In this document: positions 56,977 to 64,000 of the stretch, one piece after another
Layout of the letters: every line of letters begins with the position of its first letter
How positions within the stretch are numbered: the first letter of the stretch is position 1
DNA from: Polycladomyces subterraneus
GTDB lineage: Bacteria; Bacillota; Bacilli; Thermoactinomycetales; JIR-001
DNA length: 64,000 bases
NCBI RefSeq assembly: GCF_030433435.1
Contig: NZ_JANRHH010000034.1
Coordinates: 1-64,000, forward strand
Direction of reading: 5' to 3'
Notes under the pieces: model-generated
Database searches by the model: none
Told to the model about the DNA's origin: nothing
Seen by the model: the letters and a program-made list of their open reading frames with translations, nothing else
Translations under genes and position numbers: made by a program

Positions 56977-57651
56977 TTACCATCGCCGCATTCGGTTTTC
57001 TTTCCATTCTTTATCTGGTCGAATGAGGCTGAAATGATGAATCTTGTCCACCGCAATCTGGTGATTGACCAAATAGGCGAATTTCATTTCCACATCCGAT
57101 TCGTCCCACTCATCGGGCGGCCGGGAGATGGTATCCGCGATGCGCAACTGCGTCGGACGAAACTGAGCGGCAGCGATGATCGCCGTCTCGTCGCCTTCAC
57201 TTCCGGCATGAGCCAGCCCGCGCAAGGCGCCCAAAACGTACAAGCTGCCCGTCGTCCGGACGCATCCACCTGGATTGACATCCCCCATCAACAACAGATC
57301 GCCCCGATGTTCCAATACTTGCCCGGACCGAACCGTACCGGTCAACATGCAAATGCCCGTATGCCCATCTGCCAGATATGGCATGCCGTCTGCCTCAATG
57401 GATGTGATGATCAGGTTTTTGCGAAGCGAAAACAGCTTGCGCATCTCCGCTTCTTCCTGCTGTGTGATCTGCCTTTGTCCCAGCTTGATCCACACACGGG
57501 TATCGGGACCGTCCCAAATCGGGCCGCCGCTGTCCAATTTATGTTTCAATTCATTCAGGATTTCGGAAAACGGGCGCGAATCGTCAAACAAAAACAGCAG
57601 CCCATCTTTGGTCCCCTTGATGGTTACGCCCGGTTTTAGCACTTTTTTCAT
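56977..57651 (-). CDS. minC: Septum site-determining protein MinC
   Basis: 224 residues. The N-terminal domain (VTIKGTKDGLLFLFDDSRPFSEILNELKHKL) and the C-terminal beta-helix (GHTGICMLTGTVRSGQVLEHRGDLLLMGDVNPGG, GSLYVLGALRGLAHAG) are standard. It inhibits FtsZ assembly when bound to MinD. Start ATG 57651 follows GGGGTGA; a much longer upstream frame is not supported. Confidence 0.95.
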   Translation of the reverse strand: MKKVLKPGVTIKGTKDGLLFLFDDSRPFSEILNELKHKLDSGGPIWDGPDTRVWIKLGQRQITQQEEAEMRKLFSLRKNLIITSIEADGMPYLADGHTGICMLTGTVRSGQVLEHRGDLLLMGDVNPGGCVRTTGSLYVLGALRGLAHAGSEGDETAIIAAAQFRPTQLRIADTISRPPDEWDESDVEMKFAYLVNHQIAVDKIHHFSLIRPDKEWKENRMRRW

Positions 57652-57754
57652 GCTCGTGTCACCCCGTCTCAACATATGGATTTCGGCGAATCTCATGCAA
57701 TTTCCTTCTTCCACCAAGGGGCGGTTCACGGCGGAACGCCAAGGCGTAACGGGA

Positions 57755-58282
57755 TCAATCAAATGAAAGAGAACGGGTACCCCATTTCCGGTTCACCCAC
57801 CGCAACACGCGATCGACAGGGAGGGCGGCTACAATATTGAACACTACGGACGGCGCGACGTGATAAAGTAAAGCCTCATTCCAATCCATTTCCGTCAATC
57901 CAAACAGACGATACAAACCGTATGTCATGATCAGATGGACGGTGATACTGAGAGACGTGGTCAGTAACGACACGATCGCACCGGGGGCGAATTGACGGGA
58001 GATGAGGCCGGCGAAATAGCCGACTGCCGCCATTGTGAACGCATGCATGCCGAGAACCGGACCATACACCACATCATACAACAGTCCGAATCCGAAACCG
58101 TAAATCAGTCCGGCTCGTTCCCCACGAAACAGTGAAAGAATGACTACACCAGCCACCACCAATTGGGGAACAATCACAATAGTGCTTCCCCAAGCCTGGG
58201 GAAGCACCCATTGCAACACCGTTCCTTCCAACACCAATAAAAAGAAAAGAAACCCGGCGAAGACTGCGCGATACACCATCAT
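57755..58282 (-). CDS. mreD: Rod shape-determining protein MreD
   Basis: 175 residues, five to six membrane segments, with GFGFGLLYDVVYGPVLGMHAF as the recognisable MreD stretch. It belongs to the elongasome. Its start overlaps the mreC stop by four bases. The identity rests mainly on topology and gene order, since MreD is weakly conserved. Confidence 0.92.
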   Translation of the reverse strand: MMVYRAVFAGFLFFLLVLEGTVLQWVLPQAWGSTIVIVPQLVVAGVVILSLFRGERAGLIYGFGFGLLYDVVYGPVLGMHAFTMAAVGYFAGLISRQFAPGAIVSLLTTSLSITVHLIMTYGLYRLFGLTEMDWNEALLYHVAPSVVFNIVAALPVDRVLRWVNRKWGTRSLSFD

Positions 58283-59148
58283 TTCCCCCCATTGCCGGCG
58301 GCACCCGTCTGTCGTTCAAACTGACGCAGTTGAATCTTCTCCGGGTCGCGCACGACCAGCACATAGCTGAGCTGTTCCATGGAGGCCGCCGGTTTGACGT
58401 ACACCGTCTTGTCCACCCCGTACTCACCGGGTGCGACACCGTCCACAGTGCCGATCAGCAAACCGCCGGTATAGATATCGGATTGGTCAGACGTAACCAC
58501 GATATCGCCTTTTTTCGGTTTGGCCGTTGCCGGGATATACTTCATGACCAGGCGTTGCCGTTCCTCGTCAAACCCGTCCACAATGCCAAAATAGGTTCCG
58601 TGTGCGGTCTGCAAATGTGCCGCGATGCCGGGGCTTTCGTCCGAATCGGTCAGCAACTGGACGTCGGCCATGTGCCCGGTGACCGCTATGACTCGCCCAA
58701 TCAGCCCTTGGTTGGTTATCACAGGCATGTGGACCAACACCCCGTCTTCGGAACCGCGGTCGATCATCACCCGGTTGTTCCATCGGTCCGGATTGCGCGC
58801 CACGACGTGGGCCGCGATATAGGAAACTTCATTTCCTTTCCGGTATCCGATGATCTCTTTTAACTGGCGGTTCTCCTCTTGCAGTCTCGCCAGTTGTGAT
58901 TTCAACTGCAACACCTGTGTGGAAGCGGAGGTCTCCCCGGACGGCGAAGGAGCATGGAACCACCTGACCAAAACGGAAGTGGGTCGATACAACCCACTTC
59001 CCACCGTGTCCGTCACATTTTTGATCCAGCGCTCGGGAAGCGTCAATTCGTTACGCTCCCCGCGCGTCATTCCCATCATGGACAACAGGGCAATCATCGA
59101 CAACAACAACACCAACAATCTTCGATTCCCAAACAGTCGCGACAACAA
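58279..59148 (-). CDS. mreC: Rod shape-determining protein MreC
   Basis: 289 residues: short cytoplasmic tail, one membrane helix (LLVLLLSMIALLSMMG), a coiled coil (STQVLQLKSQLARLQEENRQLKEIIG) and a beta-barrel domain with VARNPDRWNNRVMIDRGSEDGV and PVITNQGLIGRV. It links MreB to wall synthases outside the membrane. It stands 15 bases after mreB. Confidence 0.95.
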   Translation of the reverse strand: MLSRLFGNRRLLVLLLSMIALLSMMGMTRGERNELTLPERWIKNVTDTVGSGLYRPTSVLVRWFHAPSPSGETSASTQVLQLKSQLARLQEENRQLKEIIGYRKGNEVSYIAAHVVARNPDRWNNRVMIDRGSEDGVLVHMPVITNQGLIGRVIAVTGHMADVQLLTDSDESPGIAAHLQTAHGTYFGIVDGFDEERQRLVMKYIPATAKPKKGDIVVTSDQSDIYTGGLLIGTVDGVAPGEYGVDKTVYVKPAASMEQLSYVLVVRDPEKIQLRQFERQTGAAGNGGK

Positions 59149-59163
59149 CGGCGATCACCCCGG

Positions 59164-60207
59164 TTACCGACGTCGTCCGAATCGGAAGCCCGTGGACGAA
59201 CCGGATGTGAACAAATGGATGTTTTCCAACGCCCGACCGGTGCCGATGGCTACACAATCGAGCGGGTTGTCCGCCACGACCACCGGCATCTCGGTTTCCA
59301 GGCTCATCCGTTTGTCCAAATTGCGCAACAAGGCACCACCGCCTGTCAACACAATGCCGCGGTCCATGATGTCAGCGGCCAATTCAGGCGGGGTTTGCTC
59401 CAGTGTCTGTTTCACTGCGTCCAAAATTTCATCCACTGTGTCGGACAACGCCTCGGCGATTTCCCGGGAAGTGATATGGATCGTTTTGGGCAATCCTGTG
59501 ATCAGGTCGCGGCCGCGAATATCCATCGCCTTGCCGTCGTCTGTCGGCATAGCGGATCCAATCTCCAACTTCAATGTCTCCGCGGTGCGCTCTCCGATCA
59601 TCAAGTTGTAATTCTTTTTGATGTATTGAATGATGGCTTCATCCATCTCGTCACCGGCCACACGAAGCGATTTGCTCGTCACGATCCCTCCTAACGAGAT
59701 GACGGCCACTTCCGTCGTTCCCCCACCAATATCGACGACCATGCTACCGGTCGGTTCCCATACCGGTAACTCCGCACCGATCGCCGCTGCAAACGGCTCC
59801 TCGATCGTGTACGCTTCCTTGGCCCCCGCTTGACGCGTCGCTTCTTCCACCGCCCGCTTTTCCACAGGTGTGACGCCCGAGGGCACACACACCATCACGT
59901 TGGGTTTGCGGGGGATATAGACCCGGTGTTGCTTTTGAGCCTGGCGAATGAAGTACTCGATCATGGTCGCCGTTGTGTTGTAATCGGCGATCACACCATC
60001 CTTCATCGGACGGATTGCCACGATGTTGCCCGGAGTACGTCCGATCATCCGTTTCGCTTCGTTGCCGACTGCCTTGATTTCTTCCGTCCCGGTTTCCAAC
60101 GCCACGACGGAAGGCTCGCGCACGACGATCCCCTGTCCTTTCACATAAACCAAGGTATTCGCCGTGCCCAAATCAATCCCCATATCCCTCGTAAATCCGC
60201 CAAACAT
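59164..60207 (-). CDS. mreB: Rod shape-determining actin-like protein MreB
   Basis: 347 residues. Actin-fold nucleotide motifs: [16 protein letters not shown] (phosphate 1), [18 protein letters not shown] (phosphate 2) and [16 protein letters not shown] (adenosine). It polymerises under the membrane and directs lateral wall growth. Start ATG 60207 after GGAAGGAGAG. First of mreBCD-minCD. Confidence 0.97.
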   Translation of the reverse strand: MFGGFTRDMGIDLGTANTLVYVKGQGIVVREPSVVALETGTEEIKAVGNEAKRMIGRTPGNIVAIRPMKDGVIADYNTTATMIEYFIRQAQKQHRVYIPRKPNVMVCVPSGVTPVEKRAVEEATRQAGAKEAYTIEEPFAAAIGAELPVWEPTGSMVVDIGGGTTEVAVISLGGIVTSKSLRVAGDEMDEAIIQYIKKNYNLMIGERTAETLKLEIGSAMPTDDGKAMDIRGRDLITGLPKTIHITSREIAEALSDTVDEILDAVKQTLEQTPPELAADIMDRGIVLTGGGALLRNLDKRMSLETEMPVVVADNPLDCVAIGTGRALENIHLFTSGSSTGFRFGRRR

Positions 60208-60287
60208 CGGGAATCTCTCCTTCCGACTGTCCTCTTCATTGCTTCCCAACCCTATTCCTATTCACATCAGCCGTCCACCTTCCGTCA

Positions 60288-61004
60288 CTAACGCGGTTCG
60301 CCAGGCAGATATCCGTTTTCACGCATACTGAGAAACACGTCGTCACCAATGACAATATGGTCGATCAATTCAATCCCGACGATCCTACATACCCGAAATA
60401 ACCGTTCCGTTACCTGAATATCTTCCACACTCGGGCTCGGATCTCCGCTGGGATGATTGTGGAAGCATATGACACTGGCGTCACTGCGGCGAATCGCTTG
60501 ACGGAACACTTCTCTGGGGTGAACGACTGAACTATTCAAAGTCCCGACAAAAATGCGCTCTTTTTCGAGTACATAAATTTTGGTGTTTAAAAAGAGGCAA
60601 ACAAAATGCTCCTGTTTGAGGTGGCGCACCTCTTCCATAACCCAATCAGCGGCATCTTTCGGCGAACGAATCGCTTTTCGCTCGGGGGGCAGCGTACGGG
60701 AGATCCGCCTGCCCAATTTGATCCCCGCAAACAGTTGAACTGCTTTGGCCGGGCCGATCCCGCGAATGTTCATCAGCTCGTTGAGTGTCACATCGGCCAA
60801 TTCACGCAGTCCACCCGTTTGCGCGAGCACACGTTCCGCTAGACGAAGAGCTGACTCCGACGATGTGCCCGTCCGAAGCAGAATCGCCACCAGCTCTGCA
60901 TTGGACAAGCGTTCCGCCCCCTCGCGTATCATCCGCTCACGGGGACGTTCGCTTTCCGGTACATCCCGGATTCTCAAATGTGCGCCTGGGTTCACCCGAT
61001 GCAC
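60288..61004 (-). CDS. radC: RadC-family JAB/MPN protein
   Basis: 238 residues. A helix-hairpin-helix (NELMNIRGIGPAKAVQLFAG) is followed by a JAMM metal site VICFHNHPSGDPSPS. The family was once linked to DNA repair, but its function is unsettled. It lies between maf and mreB, the usual Bacillus order. Confidence 0.93.
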   Translation of the reverse strand: MHRVNPGAHLRIRDVPESERPRERMIREGAERLSNAELVAILLRTGTSSESALRLAERVLAQTGGLRELADVTLNELMNIRGIGPAKAVQLFAGIKLGRRISRTLPPERKAIRSPKDAADWVMEEVRHLKQEHFVCLFLNTKIYVLEKERIFVGTLNSSVVHPREVFRQAIRRSDASVICFHNHPSGDPSPSVEDIQVTERLFRVCRIVGIELIDHIVIGDDVFLSMRENGYLPGEPR

Positions 61005-61022
61005 CCCCGCATCTCCCGACTT

Positions 61023-61664
61023 TCATCGCCGGGGTCTTCCGTCCGATGGCCCAAATTTGGTGAAATCGATCAACGAATACCCCATGTCCCGCACCATTTC
61101 ATACAACAAGGGGACCGAAAGACCCACCACATTGGTGTAGCAACCGTCAATCCCCGTGACCCACAAGGAACCCAGACCTTGAATGCCGTAGGAACCGGCC
61201 TTGTCCATCGGTTCTTTCGTATAGATATACCATTCGATTTCATCGGGGCTCATGGGTCGCATGTGAACCTGGGTGATGCGATGGCGGACACTCCGGCGTG
61301 ATATCTCCCCGTTTATGTCTGTTTCCACCAGCGCAAGGCCACTGTATACCTGATGGGTTCTGCCTTGCAGCCGATTCAACATCGCATACGCTTCCCGACT
61401 ATCCGCCGGTTTGCCCAGGACCTCACCGTCCAGCACGACGACAGTGTCCGCGCCGATTACCAGAGAATCCTTGCAGGATCGAGCGACGGACTCAGCTTTG
61501 CGTAGCGCCAATTGTTCCACTATTTCACCTGGAGCAAGCGGCTGTGATATCTGTTCGTCGACCGTACTGGGAATCACTTCAAATAAAAGGCCCAGGCCGC
61601 TCAAAATCTCACGGCGGCGAGGGGAAGCGGATGCGAGAACCAGTGTCCGCTTGATCAACACCAA
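61023..61664 (-). CDS. maf: Maf-family nucleotide pyrophosphatase
   Basis: 213 residues. LASASPRRREIL, GADTVVVLDGEVLGKP and the C-terminal DKAGSYGIQGLGSLWV motif define Maf, a house-cleaning dTTP/UTP pyrophosphatase linked to inhibition of septation. It ends 19 bases before radC on the minus strand. The 255 bases upstream towards spoIIB hold no clear element. Confidence 0.94.
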   Translation of the reverse strand: MVLIKRTLVLASASPRRREILSGLGLLFEVIPSTVDEQISQPLAPGEIVEQLALRKAESVARSCKDSLVIGADTVVVLDGEVLGKPADSREAYAMLNRLQGRTHQVYSGLALVETDINGEISRRSVRHRITQVHMRPMSPDEIEWYIYTKEPMDKAGSYGIQGLGSLWVTGIDGCYTNVVGLSVPLLYEMVRDMGYSLIDFTKFGPSDGRPRR

Positions 61665-61919
61665 CGCCTCCAGTCTTTAAACAGCAAACGTGTTTAATAA
61701 CCAGACATGTGATAGTCTGCACGAAGGAGTATGGAAACATATCCCGTTCAGTTATGACGGCATTCGGGAAGACAAGAAGAACCTTCCCCTAGACGGAAGG
61801 CAACAAGCAGGACGGAAGGATCTTCAGCGGGTTGAAGGTTGAAACCATTCAAAACCTCGTAGGATCACTCTCGTTTTTAGTGTAGCAAAATCAAAAGGGG
61901 CGAACAAGCAAGATTTCGC

Positions 61920-63029
61920 TCACTTCCAGGCCGACACGAATTGTTCATAAGACAGTGCATAGCGAACCAACCCCTCTTGCATCTGCCAAACCAGGGCAGA
62001 ACTGGGGTTTTTTTGCGCTTCCTCCGCGCCCTGCACGGCAAGATCCAGCGCCTGCATCATGCCCAGAGCTGCTGACTTTGCTTTTTTGGGCAGCTTGGAT
62101 TCCAATCGGGTACCTTGGATCACATACGCTTGATACTGATTCTGCAAATCGTTCATCCCCGAAAATGCCGTCACGGTGTTGTCGCTCTGCAAATGAGACA
62201 CTGTCTGTAGGCCCAACCGCTGAAACAATTGATGCCCTTTCTCCGCAAAAACCGTCATCTCCTTGGACCAGCGAGCTTGTTCTTCAGGGATGCGAACGCC
62301 ATCTCCTCGCACAGCCCAATCCTTCAGATAGACCTGTACATTTCGCTTTTGATAGATGACGGACAGTTTCAGGGCATCATCTCGATTGATGCCCACCCCC
62401 AGATAGATTCGGTGCGGCGGATCAGGCGTCATCACTGCCGCCCACCCTTCGCTCCGAAGACCTTCCACTGTTTGTTGCGCTCTCTTTTTTTCGGAATAGC
62501 TACCCGCCTGTAAGAGGACCGCTTGTAAGGAAGGAAGCGAAACCGCCGTTCCCGGCTTTTGCGAAACCTTCCCGCTTTCCATATCCGACGGGGTGGTCTT
62601 CAGATGGGAATCAATCGTGCGGGTATGCACAGCGTCACCCGAAAAAAACGTAGACAACAGCGTCATCCCCATCAATGTGCCCAACACGATCGCACCGATG
62701 ATCGATAGTACCAACCAACCCGCCGGCCAACCTGAAAACAGGGAAACCCGATTCCGACGAGAACGCAGGGGAGAGGACGGGGAACGCCATCCAATCCCTT
62801 CATCCCACTGCTCCTCATCCGCTGAAAATACGAGTGGAAACCGGGAACGGATTGATTCCTCCTCCTTGGAATGGACAACCTCTGTAGTCATAGACGTTGG
62901 ATTGTCCCGGTTTGTTTCAGCCTTCGGCGACAGCGGTTTGCCACCTACTTTGATTCGTTTGGGAGCATCGGCGGGCTCCCCCTTCCCACCGGGAGACTGG
63001 GAACGCAGCGTGATCCGGGGTTGGGGCAT
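61920..63029 (-). CDS. spoIIB: SPOR-domain protein, SpoIIB homologue
   Basis: 369 residues from ATG 63029 (AAGGAGAGG upstream). Hydrophilic N-terminus, one membrane helix at about 100-127 (GWLVLSIIGAIVLGTLMGMTLL), then a SPOR domain (LLQAGSYSEKKRAQQTVEGLRSEGWAAVM ... YLGVGINRDDALKL) and a helical tail. The position between comC and maf is that of B. subtilis spoIIB, which acts in septal wall remodelling during engulfment. A longer frame joins it to comC, but only because of the frameshift there. Confidence 0.85.
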   Translation of the reverse strand: MPQPRITLRSQSPGGKGEPADAPKRIKVGGKPLSPKAETNRDNPTSMTTEVVHSKEEESIRSRFPLVFSADEEQWDEGIGWRSPSSPLRSRRNRVSLFSGWPAGWLVLSIIGAIVLGTLMGMTLLSTFFSGDAVHTRTIDSHLKTTPSDMESGKVSQKPGTAVSLPSLQAVLLQAGSYSEKKRAQQTVEGLRSEGWAAVMTPDPPHRIYLGVGINRDDALKLSVIYQKRNVQVYLKDWAVRGDGVRIPEEQARWSKEMTVFAEKGHQLFQRLGLQTVSHLQSDNTVTAFSGMNDLQNQYQAYVIQGTRLESKLPKKAKSAALGMMQALDLAVQGAEEAQKNPSSALVWQMQEGLVRYALSYEQFVSAWK

Positions 63030-63054
63030 GGTCATCCTCTCCTTATCTAATCTG

Positions 63055-63761
63055 CTACCACATGTATATGGTTTTGCTAGAGAAGATAGAACCCGGCGGA
63101 AGCGAGCCATACCATGCCGCCCATGCATCTCCCCAGAAATAGGCAGTGACGATCCCCGCCGCCAAAAACGGGCCAAAGGGAATCGCCTCTCCGCTCCAAC
63201 ACGACCAGTTGCCCACCACCACAACGCCGTCACATCGCCGACACACACGGAAAGCCACAGTGCAACCACTACCGCAGGCCATCCCAACACCCATCCAGCC
63301 ATCCCCAAGAGTTTGACGTCTCCCCATCCGATCCCCTTGCTGATCCAAGCCAGAATCGCCAACATCAAACCTCCGGCCAAACAGCCGGTCAAGTAGGTAG
63401 TCCAAGGATGGGGCCCCACCCACAACCGAAGGATGGCAAACAACCATGTGACGGGGTAGATGACCATATCCGGGATCCACTGCAGGTGTAAATCCGTAAT
63501 CGTCACGAGCAACAACACGGCAAACAACAGTATCGCCACCGCCGACTCGGTCATCCCGGGACCCAATACGGCGAGGAGCCCGTATACTCCTCCTAAACAC
63601 GCCGGCATGATCCATTCCATGGCAGGGTGCCACATGGAGAAATGATGCCATTTTGATGGGAACCCGCTTCCCCATCGAATGCAGAGAAACCAACCGAAGC
63701 GTACCAGCCAGCCCCCGATCCACCACCCACCAACCGCCGCCCATACCCCGATCACATCCAT
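63055..63761 (-). pseudogene. comC: Type IV prepilin peptidase (ComC/PilD), frameshifted
   Basis: Type-4 prepilin peptidase whose two catalytic Asp motifs are in frame 1 (TDLHLQWIPD and GIGWGDVKLLGMAG). The C-terminal end typical of the family (EAIPFGPFLAAGIVTAYFWG) is in a different frame that stops at 63055. 707 bases are present where 708 are needed, so one base is missing at about 63190-63198. As it stands the first frame runs on into the next gene. It may be a real lesion or a sequencing error. The start ATG 63761 overlaps the pilT stop by ten bases. Confidence 0.8.
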
Positions 63762-64000
63762 GATTTCACTGCTCCAGCTTCGATCAACCCCATCTGCAGC
63801 AGGCGATCCGTCTCCTGTTCGAACGTTTGCATCCCCCATGCCGACCCCGCCTGCATGAGAGACGGAAGCTGATGAAGTTGACCTGAGCGAATGAGATTGG
63901 CGGCAGCAGTGGTGTTGATCAACACCTCAAATGCAGCCACACGGCCGCCTTCCTCTCTTCGGGGCATCAGCCGTTGCGCAACCACACCGGCCAATTGTTC
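63752..64000 (-). CDS. pilT: Type IV pilus twitching ATPase PilT, C-terminal part
   Basis: The last 82 codons of a gene that begins beyond the window. LAGVVAQRLMPRREEGGRVAAFEVLINTTAAANLIRSGQLHQ is the PilT C-terminal domain, followed by GMQTFEQETDRLLQMGLI. PilT retracts type IV pili. It is followed directly by the prepilin peptidase, so a pilus or competence operon lies to the right. Confidence 0.85.
   Translation of the reverse strand, partial: EQLAGVVAQRLMPRREEGGRVAAFEVLINTTAAANLIRSGQLHQLPSLMQAGSAWGMQTFEQETDRLLQMGLIEAGAVKSWM

Noticed and set aside
61920-63839. 639-codon fusion of prepilin peptidase and SPOR protein
   Set aside because: SpoIIB has its own start and ribosome site; the fusion appears only because the prepilin peptidase frame is shifted.

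Overview
The window looks like chromosome of a spore-forming, aerobic, probably thermophilic member of the Bacillales. A thermoactinomycete such as Polycladomyces or a relative is my best guess, from gene content only. The evidence is: sporulation genes (spoIIB, spoIVFA, spoIVFB, a spo0B-like gene, a SafA-like LysM protein and a CotS-like kinase); the Prp/L27 cleavage system; a menaquinol oxidase qoxABCD; strong AGGAGG ribosome sites; and frequent TTG and GTG starts. No rRNA, tRNA, CRISPR array or intact transposon was found.

Layout. 1-7.6 kb is accessory and partly decayed: hairpins like an insertion-sequence end, an ABC sugar importer without its ATPase, a broken methyltransferase, an orphan MerR-type operator, a 56-codon gene with its own promoter, a compact structured element, a DUF975 membrane protein and a probably 5'-truncated beta-helix protein. 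7.6-16.0 kb is a minus-strand carbohydrate island: PRD regulator, GatABC-type PTS, PfkB-family kinase, FucA/AraD-type aldolase, a 50-residue membrane protein, an FGGY kinase and a histidine phosphatase, with a cre site in front. 16.2-21.3 kb holds yajC-tgt-queA-(DUF2905)-ruvB-ruvA-ruvC. 21.4-26.2 kb holds a MATE exporter, an MBL hydrolase, a threonine-dehydratase-like enzyme and a methyltransferase. 26.3-30.2 kb is qoxABCD. 30.6-43.2 kb is mixed: nitroreductase, two polysaccharide deacetylases, GNAT, yebC, a two-gene NAD synthetase, spore-coat-type genes, an SGNH hydrolase with an ABC pair, methionine aminopeptidase and an orphan oxidase subunit IV.

44.0-48.8 kb holds amino-acid genes. ilvE is preceded by a clear sigma-A promoter and a ykkC-family riboswitch, most likely the ppGpp class, followed by pheB-thrC-thrB-pheA. 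49.8-64 kb is the conserved block obg-spo0B-rpmA-prp-rplU-spoIVFB-spoIVFA-minD-minC-mreD-mreC-mreB-radC-maf-spoIIB-comC-pilT. This order and the flanking yajC...ruv and yebC/safA genes follow Bacillus subtilis closely, so the qox, ABC, deacetylase and thr genes look like lineage-specific additions within an old backbone.

The best leads are the riboswitch before ilvE, the uncharacterised PTS/aldolase/kinase island, the small gene and structured element near 5 kb, the split NAD synthetase, and a one-base frameshift in the prepilin peptidase. I found no clearly new defence or biosynthetic system. Everything was read by eye, so family calls are by motif recognition, not by database search.
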